A stretch of DNA of 64,000 bases, from assembly GCF_011075055.1 (NCBI RefSeq), contig NC_058147.1:4278001-4342000 (forward strand), in the 5' to 3' direction. Each line of letters starts with the position of its first letter. Position 1 is the stretch's first letter. This document shows positions 36,903-49,889 of this stretch, one piece after another. The DNA comes from Mangifera indica (taxonomy: Eukaryota > Streptophyta > Magnoliopsida > Sapindales > Anacardiaceae). The notes beneath the pieces are model-generated. The model ran no database searches and was not told the DNA's origin. It worked only from the letters and a program-made list of their open reading frames with translations. The translations under genes were made by a program, and so were the position numbers.

Positions 36903-38152
36903 TTCTGATTTCGCAGCCTATCTTTGTTTTCCAGCCAATCTAGAAAAACCTAATAATAGGGAAACAAAATTCACTAAACCAACTTTTCAAGAAAATGTAA
37001 TCGAGAAATATTTCAGCTAAATATAATTTTGATCCGACAGTAAATTGCCAAAAGGTGAGATTACGGAGATTGAATTGAGAAATTGAAATGTAGACAGAGA
37101 TAAAGAGAAGCGAGAAAGAGCCAATAGAGACTGCGTTTTCGAAGATGAGGGTTTGAGAATAATAATTTTGTATTTGAAACTTTGAATCTGAGAAAAGGCG
37201 CTCGGCCGAAATTCAAATTGTGGTCACGTGAGTTGCATGTGAGTGCGTTAGTCCGTCCGTGGACCCTGCTGGTTGTGGGAAGTATTTTTTACCCAATAAT
37301 ATTTAATGAACCAGTTCGTTCGCTCGCTCAGTCACAGGATTTTGAAGCTGAGGGTCAAATTTTTTGGAATAATAATTTCATTTAAAAAAAAAGTCTAATA
37401 TCACAAGAATTCCATAATATTTGATCCTTCAAATAATTCTATCTAAATTTAGTAATTAAGAAAATTGGTTGGTTGGCCTTGTGAGGTGCCTAGAGATATG
37501 GTTTTGGTTTTTGATATGGTTAAATTTGATAGCCTTGTACTCCTGATTATACATGTCTACTTGCAAAACTTGACTTTTTTTTTTCTAAGGCTAAATTACT
37601 ATTTTCCATTAAATGTGTAATTAACTGATAGATTACCATGGTTAAAGTTTGAAAAAAAAAAAAACACTATTTTTCAACTTCTTATTCAGTTTGTTAAAAT
37701 TAGATGTTAAATTTTTTATAAAATTACTGAAAATATGAAAAACCCGTCAAGCTGAATTATATTTTGTTTCGTAATTTTTTATTAAATAATTTTATATATC
37801 TCTAATTTATATTAATTTTAATTAAAAATAATAAAAAGTTAATTTAAAATTAACTATTAATAGGTATGTTGAGAATCTCATCGATCGGTATGATTCTAAA
37901 CTTGATTGAAATTACATTGATTTGATATAATTTCAACTAGAAATTGCATCAGGTGCAATTTCGACTATGTTGACAATGAATATTGTTGACATTAGTTAAT
38001 ATTTAAATTTAAATGAAAATAGGAGGAAAAGATAAAAAGGTATAATGAGATAAAGAGTAATTTGTTTGTGTTATTAAGGATGTAAGTAATATTAACTATG
38101 TTATAATATTTGAACAAAATAATATAAATATCTATTTGATTGTTAAAATTAA

Positions 38153-38330
38153 AAGCAATATTATATATATTTATTTTGAATATATAAATAGATACATACC
38201 TATGTATGTCATCACGTGATTGAATCTTATTTTATTATTTATTTTAAATCGTTCAATCACATAATAACATACATAACGTGTATAATAAATAATTTATGTA
38301 CTTAAAATAAGTATGTATAGTTTGAATATA
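38153..38330. repeat. AT-rich foldback repeat
   Basis: Contains catcacgtgattgaat and, about 50 bases later, its near inverted complement gttcaatcacataataacat, flanked by ataaataag/cttattttaa-type arms. It is the clearest member of the family also seen at 19066-19480, about 41609-41830 and 53814-53950. Confidence 0.55.
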
Positions 38331-38593
38331 AAACAGATAACTAACTTTGACTGACAGGTAATAAAATGAATGCAATAAAGAATTTAGATACAAAGTAGTT
38401 TTTTAATTTTGTTTGATTCATTTGTTTAAAAACCAATGATTATAAACATGGTATTAATAACTTGATAGAATATTCCAACAAAGTATAAACAAAAATTACA
38501 AATACAGTGTTCTGAAAATGACCCATTTTTTATAAGACTTAGGGGGGAGTTGTTCTTTGCTTAACTTATGATTATGTTTATCTATTTCTCTAA

Positions 38594-38594
<1 letters not shown>

Positions 38595-38625
<31 letters not shown>
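38595..38625. repeat. TA microsatellite
   Basis: An uninterrupted run of about 15 TA units; likely polymorphic in length. Confidence 0.9.
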
Positions 38626-38629
<4 letters not shown>

Positions 38630-38847
38630 TTTTTATCTCTTTTCTATCATTTTCTTGTTAAACTTGATCCTGCCCTTAGACTCATTATGTTGATCAACTC
38701 AATTCGGTGGTTCTACATCAGTCAGAACCCAATTTGAGAACCTTCTCTCATAAATTCCCTTCATCAAGTCATTGTGCTATTACCAATCTAATTGGTACTT
38801 TCCTTTTGTTGATTCTTAGCTCTTGTTATCAATTATGAATTCTTTAA

Positions 38848-39572
38848 GGCCAAAGGATACTGTTTTCTCAAGTGTGCCCCTATTAATTTTAAAAATCTCA
38901 TTTACCTATCTATAAGCGAATAAAATTAATTTAGTTCGTTAGTTATATAATCCCCCCCCATAAACCATAAAAACTAACAATTTTCCTCCAATCCAAGTTT
39001 TCAAAAATAGTGTTTTCCCCCTAAGGTTTCTAAGTTTTCATATTCAATTTTTTGACAACGTTTCTTCCTCTCCAACGACCTTTAGGAAACCTCTCTTTCT
39101 CTTCAACGTAGCCTCCTTCTGACGGTTCTCCTCAATGTTGTCAGAGACAAAGACGACTTATCTTCGTCGATGAAGAGTCTTTGTCATTGACAAAGACGAG
39201 TCGTCTTCGTCGACGATGATACCAAGGAGAATCGTTGGAAGAAGGCCGCATCGAAGAGGAAGAGAAATCGTCTGAAGGTCATCAGAGAGAAAGAAACGTC
39301 GTTGAAAAATTGAATATGAAAACTTGGAAACCTTAGAGGGGAAAATACTGTTTTTGAAAACTTGAGTTAGGAGAAATTGTTAGTTTTTAGGGTTTAGAGG
39401 GAAAAAATAAAAATAAATTTAAGTTTATTTTTAATATTACAGATAAAATAACGATTTTACTTTTAAAACTATTAATTTTAATCGTTCATGAGTGAATAAA
39501 TAAGATCTTCAAAATTAACAAAAAAAAATTTTGGAAAGCAGCATACTTTAGGTGGGAAATAGTCCTTTGGCC
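38848..39572. mobile_element. Long-TIR Mutator-like MITE, copy 2
   Basis: 725 bp, starting ggccaaaggatactg and ending gaaatagtcctttggcc. The 9-bp sequence attctttaa directly precedes (38839-38847) and follows (39573-39581) the element, a perfect target duplication of the length made by Mutator-like transposases. The arms are long imperfect inverted repeats: the right arm near 39400-39500 (taaaataacgattttac) is the complement of the left arm seen in copy 1. The centre (about 39140-39230) has tcttcgtcgatgaag and gacaaagacgag repeats. No transposase is present. Confidence 0.9.
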
Positions 39573-42500
39573 ATTCTTTAATGATGTAAAGCCATCAAAC
39601 AGTAGATCGACAAGGAATAGACTTTTTGTATCTACAGGGAAAATGTTACAATATTATAAGATACATTTTAAATTTAAATAATAATTTAACTATATATTAC
39701 ATTGGGGATAAGACAACAAAAGTTATTATTTTTTATTATAAATAAATTATAAGAAATGAATGTCAATTGACAAATTATATTATTTAAACGAGAAATGTTT
39801 ATACAGGTTGAGACATAAATTTCTATTGTGTAACTAATCACTTATAAAAAAATGTTATATTGGTTCGAGTTTATTATAATAACAACTAAAATGATGTGAA
39901 GTTTATCTTGTACTTTCACATATCAATGTCTATATTCATTTTATTTGACCATATAATTTAAACTTAATTATTATTTAATCAAATTTTTTGTATTAACAAG
40001 AAAAGTGTATATTTTAGGTAATAAATAAGTAATGTTATAGGTATATATTTTTAATATATAAATAAAATGTCATAATATGATTATATATTATTTTATTTTT
40101 AATTTAAAATAATTTAATTATATAATAATATATCTATAAAAATTATATATATATATATATATAATTTTATTAATAATAAAATAATTTTTAAATAATTTTC
40201 ACCTACTCTACACTTTAATAGAATAAAAAATAAATATTTTTTTGGTAATTAAGCATATGGTAGGGATTTTGAAGGGATTATAAAACAAAACAGTAAAGCC
40301 TTTGCGGCCCACTTCTCCAAATGGAAGTCGCGGGTCAATTTTTAAATTTACAACGGTTAACTAATTTTGTCAAGCTAACGCCTTTTTGCTAGCGTCATTA
40401 TAACGCCAAAAAAAAAAAAGATTAACAAAAAATAAGACGTTACTTACGGCATAATAAGTTATAACGATCATCCGAGGAAGGGCTGCTTCTTTTTTGCTTT
40501 AAATTTGAATAAATGTTATTTATTTGATTCATTTTTTATCTGCTTATCATATGAAAACGCAAAAGGATTAGTCTTCAAACAGATGTGGTGTAGATTGAAA
40601 ATAAATTAAATTATATAAGTAATGATTTCTAAAATTTATACTTGACCCTATGAGTACAAATCGATTCGCATGTTACTTTTTAATATTAATTTTTTATTAT
40701 TTATCTTTTGTTTTTATTATTTTAATGTACTCATTTTATAATTTATAATATTTTATTTTCAAGTACATAAGTATTTTGTGGAAGAACAAAATTTTATCTT
40801 AAATTATAAAAATATTTTCTATAAATTTAAAGAATTTTAGCATTAAATACAAAATCAAAATAAAAATTTATTATAAAGTGTTCAGTGCTCATATTCTTTA
40901 AATTTGCTTTTAACACAACAATTTTTTTAATTTTATAGTGAATATAAGTTCATTTAATATTAAAAGAAGAGAAAATATATAAAATTTATATTGAGTATAT
41001 TGTAAGTTTGATATTGGAGAGAAAGAAGAAGAAGAAGACTAATAGGAAAAAATAACCGATGACCTATTGACATATCCGACCGATTTATAAAAATTCGTTA
41101 CTTATGGGTATGAGTCTAAAACAGATACAAATTTAAAAATCTAAAACTAATACTAATTTTTAGATGGGTTACTTGCAGGTATCTATCCGTCTTATTAAGT
41201 TAAAAAAGAATATTGATTAAAATACCCATATTTCAAGGGATGGATTAAAGTAACCAAATATCTATGGATTAAACTAGATACTTGGGTTGGCTCAAGGAGG
41301 TTGCGTCGACCCAAGGCCTAACCTAACTCCCTTTTTTAACTCAGTTTATAGACAGTATGACCTACTATAAAAAAAATTTTAATTAGGAGTAGAATGACTC
41401 TTTGGGGATTTTTAATCTTATTTGTTAGAAGCACTAAAATTTTATTTTAATTGGATATTCTAAAGATTATTGAATATAAATATTCTAAAATATTTTTGTT
41501 ATGAGTCGCCATATTGATTAAAAATTATAATATTTTAGTCTTAAACAATAATTAATAAAAATAAAATTATAATAAAATTAAGATTTAATTAATAATATTT
41601 TATAATAAAATTGTACACCTATTTTGAGTACATACTTAATATGTATTATTATATGATAAGATGATTTTAAATTTAATAAAATTATACATACACATTTTTA
41701 GTATACAATTTGAATATATTAAAATGTGTCACGATATAATTAGATGATTTTAAATTAAAAACAAAATAACAATCAATCACTTGATAACATAGTATTTATG
41801 TATCTAAATTACGAAAAAAATATACACATATAATATTATTTTTTAAATTAAAAATAAAATATTATTAAATTATATAATAATAAATAAAATATATACTTAT
41901 TTATATATTTAAAATAAATATATACAATATTATTTTATTTTTTATATAATCAATTAACCCCTATATACCCTATCAAAGAATCATCGCCCTTTTAGATTAG
42001 CCAAAGGAAGGAGAAGATAAGAGGAAATTGGTGTGCATTAAAAAATCAAGATAATGGTGAAAAGTTAAAGCGAAAAAGGAAAAAAAAAAAAGGCACAAGG
42101 AATTTGTTAACTTTAGTTGGAAGGTTTCTTGGCAACAACGGTCAACTGATTCCATCCAAAATTACTGCCTGAAATAAGACGCCAATAATACACGTATGCC
42201 ATACTCTTGTCTGACTAATCTATTCATAGAACAGGACAACTAGTGCTATGCCGTGTTGTAATTTATCATCTCCGCTGAGTCCAACTTTTGTCTTCATCCA
42301 CAAGAACGGTCCCCCGTCCAATCAAATTATAATACTCTATTTCGTTCTTTTATTTGATTATCCTAATTATATGGTTAAGTAATTTAAGTCATTATTTTCG
42401 AATATATTAGGACACGTGGTAGATATTATTTTTATTTGGCAGAAAGATTTATCCCCGTATAAAATATAGTGAATTTTTAAATTTTTAAATTTTAATTTAA

Positions 42501-44251
42501 AAATTATAAATACTTATTTTATAAATTAATTTTTATTAAAAATTTTAATTAAAATTAATAAAATCATTACTTATAAAAAAAATTTAAAATAAAAGTTTTA
42601 TAATATTTTTTTTATAAATTTAAAAATTCATAATTTTTCTCTCATTTAAGATTTAAAAAATGATTATTTCCCTCTTAAATATCTAGATTTTCTTTATTCC
42701 CTTTCTTGTAATGGTGACGACAACAAATTAAAAAAGAAAAGAAAATATATCTCTTCGTTGATGAAGCTTTATCTAAAAAAAGATAATTAAAGATGTTGAA
42801 GATTTCATCTGTTTTTTTACTCTTCTTTAGCTTTACTTGTTGTTATTCTAAAATTTGATCTGTCAGACAAAAATGAACAAAAATAGAGAAAGGAGAAGAG
42901 AAACTACTCAAAGATTTGATAAAGAAATAGTCACTATTTAATAAACTTTTAAATAAATTATAAATGATTTTAAAGATGATGAAAAAAATATAATAAAATT
43001 TAATTATTTTTTAATAAATAATAATTTTACTCTAATCTTAATTAAAACTTAAAAAAAAATAAATTTACGAATAAGTATTTGAGTTAAAAAAAGTGGAAGT
43101 TAAGGGTTTAGGAATTCCCAGTTTTGGGGAAAAAAATAAAAAAAAGATATAAATTTGACGCGCTATTAAATTTAATACACCCAACGCTAAAAGATAAGGA
43201 AAAACCGAAAATATCACTGTTCACCAACACGAGCTGAGGTGTCAAAAGACGAGGACGAAACAAGGGAAGAGAATTACGCACGAGGCGTACGTTAGCCGGA
43301 AACAAGTCGCCACGGAAAGTACACACGGCAAAATAAATAATAAATTGCGGGTCCACAAAATTTAGAATTATTAACCACATCCATACTATTATAAATATGA
43401 TTGGGCCACGTCAGCATCTAGAAGAACCGACCATCCGCGCAAGTTAGCGTTATGCCGATTAATTTTTAGCATCTTCAAACAAAGCCTCGCTTAGAAAGGA
43501 ACGGTTTCTTATGGGGAAGCGAGAGAAAGAGCGAAGATTGGGCGGCTAGCTTCTGTTTCATTTCACAGTAAGAATCTTACTGCTCTCTTTTTGAATGTTG
43601 AGAAAATTTTGTGGAAAATATTGAAACGGTGATTGAATCATTTCTGGTTTTTTTAGTTACGGTTTATGATACTGTTATTTATTTGTTGTTAATTGAGGAC
43701 AAAATGTAAAGGCAATTTTGTGTATAGGGTTTTTGGTTTTGTGAACTAAAATCATTTCTCTTTTTTCCCTTTATATTCTAAATCCTTTATTCTTTAATGT
43801 CTATTTTTCCGAAAGTTTGTTGTTGACAAATCAATAAGGAGTAAAACTAAAGATATGTGTTGATCACTGTTTTATTATTAAAAATTAATCAAATGTACAG
43901 TTTTATTTAAACTCCTGCTTTTCAAGGAGCTATAGAGAAATGTGAGCTTTAGAGTTTTGCAGACTTGTTAAGATGTGTTTGTGAGCTTTTTTATCTCAAT
44001 GAATTCCTTGTAAAGTTGACTTTTGTTTTTCAAAGAGAAAGATGTGTTCTTAAGCTGGTGATGTAATTGGAAAAATTGAAGCATTTTACTAAGAAATGCT
44101 TTGACAAGTTTCATACATGCTTTGTAACCTCTAGCTCATTTCATCTCTTCACTCATTTTCCTTAGATACATTAGTGGGTCACGAAGAGGAAGCAAGACTG
44201 AACTGTGTTATGATATTGTGCCATTAATGGTAATTGCATTCCTCTGTAAAA

Positions 44252-47200
44252 ATGACGTGTACCAGTTCTATGCAATTGTCTCCCCGTTTAAAATATTACG
44301 GAAATCTTGGATGCTGTAATGTTCATGCTGTAAGTATTTATTTATTTCTGAACTTTACGCTCTTGCATAAGAGATTCTTTCCAAAGTTTATACTGCCAGA
44401 TTATATCTCAGTTCTTGTGCTTTATTGGCTTCATCTTAATAGGGTGTAACAGGAAAGGAACGATTACATATGGTTCATATCAATCTTTCATCACGTGTTA
44501 TGGTATGCTTTCTTTGGATATACAAGGAATTTTAATGCATATATTTTTTCAATTCTTTTGTTTTTGAACCTTTTTATGTTATTTCAGTTGCTGTTATTGA
44601 AATGACGGTCATTGTGAGTGAATGATTTTTCCTTGTAGCTTGGTCTCAAATATCTTCACTTCAATTTGTTTGTTTAAAGGTTTTAGCGTGTCGGCATATT
44701 AATGCATTCATGCCCTTGTTATAGATTGATAGAGTCGGAGCCCTAAAAAATTACTGTTTGTTTCTCTTCAGCAACAGGATGCTTGGAGTCTTTATCTTCT
44801 AAGCAGGGTGTGTGGACCAATAAATCCTGTATCTTCCAGGGGTGATGTTTTTCTGTGCCGATCTGTTTTGGTACCAGGTGGAGGAAATGAGATTCCTGTT
44901 CTGAAATCTGCTGCTGTGATTTTGACAAAGTAATTTTTGTTTAAACTTTCTAGAGTTTCTCCCTTTTCTTGTTTATACTTTACACCCATTATTTGGCTGG
45001 TGTTTGCTCAATTTAAACTATGATAACACATGCAAACAATTTATTGCTGAAAAGTTAATTCTATTCTTGTTTCATTGCTTTGAATATACTTTTTCTTCAT
45101 GCTAGTGAATACTCAATTTGAAAGATAATTCACTTTGACTTTTCAGGTCATATGATACATTACGCGGAAACCCTGTCGTACTTCAGCTCATCCAAGCAGC
45201 TGGAATTATTGCTTTTGCAGCATGGGGTATTGTGCCACTCATGCGTCTGGGCAGGGTTATATTCCTCAATGTAATTATTGTTTCATTTCACTACTTGTCT
45301 TTCCCGTCCATGCTGGCGAAATCCTGAGTGGTTTGTTTTGCTCCTTTAATGGCATTTTGTGCAGAGGACTGATAGTAGTTGGAAGAAAAGTAGTACAAAC
45401 TATGTTCTGACCTCATATCTTCAACCATTGCTGCTATGGACTGGAGCAACACTTGTCTGCAGGTGCCCTCGGCAGTGCTAAGAACTATAGTTAATGATTT
45501 TGTCCTGCAAGGCATTATATTAGTACTGATGGGAGAGTTTATTTCAGGGCGTTAGATCCAGTCGTTTTACCTTCAGAAGCAAGCCAGGCTGTAAAGCAAC
45601 GGGTTTTGAATTTTGTACGATCATTATCAACAGTGCTGGCATTTGCCTATTGTTTATCAAGGTAATTGTGTTCACCACAAATTCATTGCTTTAAGGAGCT
45701 GGAAATTGTGTTTAGCAATCAACTAAGGTACTCTGTTTCAAATAATGAATTCTATTGGTTACAAAAATGAATTACTCTTCACTTTTCTCTTAAATATGAT
45801 TGATTGCAGTTTTTTGATTGCCTGCTTAGTTTTAATGTTGAACTGCTCTGGGGTTTTCAACTGTTTTGTAATATTCATATAAAAAAATTCTATTTGTAAT
45901 ATACGTCTGTTTGCAGCTTTATCCAGCAGGCACAAAAATTCTTTATGGAGAAAAATGGTTCTGATTCCAGTGAAGCAAGAAATGTAAGTTCCTTTTACTT
46001 TTCCTGTTTGGAACCTTCATCAATTTTTCATCTTGTCTTTCTCACTTTCTTAAGATAATTGCTGTGTAATTGTGTATTTTCTAAAATCTGTTGTGATGAA
46101 TATCTTATCAATCTTTGATTATGCTGCATATCCGTGCCTGGTGCTTTTGCACTTACAATAGCTATTCCTTTTGAAATTCAACATGGCACTTTAAAAATTG
46201 TGTTATTTTGACAAATTTGGTAAGTTGGTAGTTTTCAGTAGATTTCTATAATTGCCAATATGATCTGCGTTGGTAACTTTGGTGTCATGGTTTTTCTTCC
46301 AACTTATTTTCAATGAATTTGACCAAAGAGTTATAACACTATAAGTAAGCTATATTGAGAGTACCAGTAGAGTGAAACTAAACAAATATTGTCTGTAACA
46401 CAGTTGTTTCTTGCTGTGGCAGATGGGCTTCAATTTTGCTGGGAAAGCTGTTTATTCTGCGGTATGGGTTGCTGCTGTATCCTTGTTCATGGAGTTGCTT
46501 GGTTTCTCTACTCAGAAGTGGCTTACTGCTGGAGGTCTTGGTACGGTATTGCTCACACTTGCTGGTCGTGAGGTAAGCTCAGTTTTGTTCTGGGGATGTC
46601 AGTTGAATGCTCTAGAACTTTTTTATTCTTATTATGTTTTGGATTGTCCTTAATATTCCTTTGGCTTGATTTCATTTGTTTGATGCATTCAGATTTTTAC
46701 AAACTTCCTTTCGAGTGTAATGATCCACACAACACGGCCATTTGTTGTCAATGAATGGATCCAAACAAAGATTGAAGGCTATGAAGTTTCTGGCACTGTT
46801 GAGGTTTGTTTTAGTTTCTGTTTTCAGTACCTAGGAGTCAGAGCTTCTTGTTAGGAAGAGAACAAATAATGTATATCTCATGCTGGTTTGCCTGCATCTG
46901 GACATGAGTGGGAGTGCAAGTTTTGGTTCTTTTTGCTGAACAAATCAGAAAAGTAATTGTTGTACTTGATCTAAAGTTTATCATTTTCTTTGAATTATGA
47001 TCTTATATTGTACCAGCATGTGGGTTGGTGGTCACCCACAATTATAAGAGGAGATGATCGTGAAGCTGTTCACATTCCAAATCACAAGTTCACTGTTAGT
47101 GTGGTGAGGAATCTTAGTCAGAAGAGTCATTGGCGCATCAAGACCCACCTTGCTATCAGTCACTTGGATGTCCAAAAAGTTAATGTGAGAAGCAATTTTA

Positions 47201-49315
47201 GTTCATCTTGTTAGAACGTTTTGTTGGTTCATTTTGATCTTATAAGAACTTGGATTTCCCTGTTTCTTTAGAATATTGTAGCTGACATGCGCAAAGTTTT
47301 GGCCAAAAATCCTCAAGTAGAGCAGCAAAAGTTGCACAGAAGAGTTTTCTTGGAAAATGTAAACCCAGAAAATCAGGCTCTGATGGTAAAGGCTTATTAT
47401 ATATATTCTTATTCTTATAGGATTTATTTTTGTTTCAATACAATAAAAATTATTGAAAAAAAATTTGGATTGGTTTAAATTCTTTTGGATTAAATTAATA
47501 TTAGGTTAAGATGCTCTATTCTTCTGCTATCTGAAATTTGAAATTTCTTCCCAATTTTCTGATGCTATATGTACAAGATGGCTTTTGAAAAGATTTTCAT
47601 AATTTATTTTGGCCTTGTCTTATTTGTGCAAATTGAGTTGCTTCTAATTTATGAAAACTAGAAGTTAGATTATCAGAGTAGAAAAAAGATCTCTAAAGAG
47701 TTTTTGAGTCCATTTTTCTTCAGTGTTGAATTAATTAAGTGCTTAGTGCTTCATGTGGATTTCTATCCAGACTCCTTGTTGGCCTCAACCAATAATTTGG
47801 GTTTACCTTAGCTTTCATTTTAACAATTTTTTTTAAAATTGCGAAATGTAGATAAGAGTGTAATGACTGTTTCAGTATCATGATTTCTCTCCTTATTAGT
47901 TATGATAATTGCCTTTTTTCGAAGGTCATGATGTTTGTTCACTGGTCCATAATTTTACAGGTTCTGGTATCTTGCTTTGTGAAAACTTCACGCTTTGAAG
48001 AGTACCTCTGTGTTAAGGTACGATAAGCTACTAATAGATGCTGTGCAATTGCATGCTGTAAATGTGAAGTAAGATTTTACAGAGAGAAAAATATGTTACA
48101 TCGAACTTGCACGATTGGACCCTATTGTTACGACAAACTTGCGCAGTCGGACCCTTGGCATTTATGATCATAATTATGTTTGTGTTGCTGTAATCCAACA
48201 CAATTCATTCTTTTCTGAGATGTGAGACACCCCAAATGGTCCATGTACCATTCCTTTCTGCTCATCTGCTTTTGTTAATCAATTATATTCTTCTTGTGGG
48301 GGTGCGCCACTGTGACATTATGCAACTGTTTAGTGGCATTATTAATCTGATTTTGACGTTTCAAATGTAATACTATAAGACACACCACTCATACCCACAC
48401 TCACATAGAGTCAGTCTGTATGATGTTATTTATTCTGTCAGTGAGGATCTCGAAGTTGAGCCCACTCAAAGATTTATTATTGCTCTGAAACAGGAATCAA
48501 TACTCCTGGATCTTCTCAGAGTTGTCAGCCATCATCGAGCTCGACTGGCCACTCCCATCCGGACATTTCAGAAAATTTACAGTGAGGCTGACTTGGAGAA
48601 TGCACCTTTTGCTGACACGATTTTCTCGCATTCTAGAGCAGCTACTGATCGCCCATTTCTTCTCATTGAACCTGCTTATAAGATCAATGGTGAAGAGAAA
48701 GCTAAAGCTTCAAGTTGTCCAGTGCAAAATGAGGCAAAAGATGCGAAGGTTGAAGCAGCCTCAACATCTGGCTCCAAGGTAGATTCGAAGGCCGGATCAG
48801 AGTCAATTCTTGAGTCCAGTGGAGATACGGTAGCATCAACAGGTGCCTCCAATGCCAGTACAAAGTTCCAATCTAGGAATGTGAGGCAGGATAATTCAAT
48901 TAAAAACAAAAATGAGGAAGATCCAAATGAAACAATTAGAGATGCAGGGAAGAAGACAGGGGATGTAATTTCCGAAGACATTAATCAGGGAGCATCTGAG
49001 AAATCTCCACATACTACCAGTGAAAAAGCCGAAATTCTTTCAGCACCAGCGAAGCAAGATGTTGAGAGGTCTGTTGGACCACAACCTGCAGTAGCGAGGC
49101 CACCCTTGGAAGAGAACATTGTTCTTGGGGTTGCTCTTGAGGGCTCAAAAAGGACTCTTCCAATTGAGGATGAAACGGAAGCAGCTTCCCTGTCTGCAGA
49201 ATCAAAAGAAATGACTGCCAGCCGCAATGGGAGTGGGTCTCCTGCTGTTGGCAAAGATAAGAAAGATGGTCAGATGTCGGCAGTTCCACTTCCTGGTGCC
49301 AATCAAATTGATTAG
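44252..49315 (+). CDS. MSL3: Plastid-envelope MscS-like mechanosensitive channel (MSL2/MSL3 type)
   Basis: Thirteen coding exons: 44252-44329, 44443-44502, 44772-44929, 45147-45270, 45365-45462, 45548-45661, 45917-45983, 46423-46572, 46693-46803, 47017-47184, 47272-47385, 47961-48017, 48494-49315; 706 aa with consistent phase. The N-terminus is Ser/Arg-rich without acidic residues, as in a plastid transit peptide. Hydrophobic segments follow at about 108-130, 155-175, 195-215 and 240-261, then the pore-lining helix and beta domain ([18 protein letters not shown], then [23 protein letters not shown] and [22 protein letters not shown]). The final 270 residues are hydrophilic and low complexity. 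In Arabidopsis MSL2 and MSL3 relieve osmotic stress in plastids and influence plastid size and division (family knowledge). Local gene order favours MSL3. It is convergent with the next gene. Confidence 0.93.
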
Positions 49316-49889
49316 TAGGATATAAAACATGGAGAGATTCTGTTTTCGATTGATGTGCAGAAATATGCATGCTGCTGTGTTTTTAAAGCTGGTATGCTAG
49401 AGGGTGTACATGTCATCAATCGACTGACTGACACTAAATAATTGTGGAAACAAAAATTTGGGCAGATAGGGCTTATTACTTGGGATATTGATTTGATATT
49501 TCAATTGTCACAACGTTACAAATTGTCAAGAAATGATGGAAAAAAGTTGATCCTTAGAAAGACATCGTTAATACAGTATTATGTATACATAATTAGATAA
49601 ATAAATGATATGTCATTGTACAAGTTTATCATTAATTTAAAATCTATGAACTTAAAAATGTGTGCATATAATTTTGTACAAGAAAATTTCACTTATCCTT
49701 TTACATAACTAGTAGCCCTGTTGTTTTCACTGAGTTCGATCTATCACCCAACACAAGCTCCTCCATTAATTTAGGCATTGATCATATCCAATGTTACCAA
49801 AATTGTTACCATAAGCTAACCAGAAATAACAGTAGCATTTGATAATCATATTCATAAAAAAACAGCAGCAGCCTTCTCAACCACTTTTA
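49316..49889. other. Convergent 3' region
   Basis: Probable 3' UTRs of the MSL gene (rightward) and the O-fucosyltransferase-family gene (leftward). No other feature found. Confidence 0.5.

Larger units (their letters stand above)
36903..44251. other. Long AT-rich spacer between divergent KIN-4C and MSL genes
   Basis: The first few hundred bases are the KIN-4C leader and promoter. A MITE occupies 38848-39572. AT-rich foldback repeats are seen at about 38153-38330, 40029-40165 and 41609-41830. TA microsatellites lie at about 38595-38625 and 40146-40164. About 42460-43100 contains further T-rich arms around a cttcgttgatgaag core that may be another decayed element. About 43500-44251 is the leader of the MSL gene, with a probable 5' UTR splice donor near 43570. 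No supported protein-coding gene. Confidence 0.5.

Noticed and set aside
38595..38625. TA repeat considered as part of an ordered array
   Set aside because: It is a plain dinucleotide microsatellite; there are no spacers, and CRISPR arrays are not expected in plant nuclear DNA.
42460..43100. Possible further inverted-repeat element
   Set aside because: Arms are so A/T-rich that pairing is not convincing by eye, and no target duplication was found.
48676..49370. Three minus-strand open frames opposite the last MSL exon
   Set aside because: Shadows of the plus-strand exon, whose splice phase and family match are clear.
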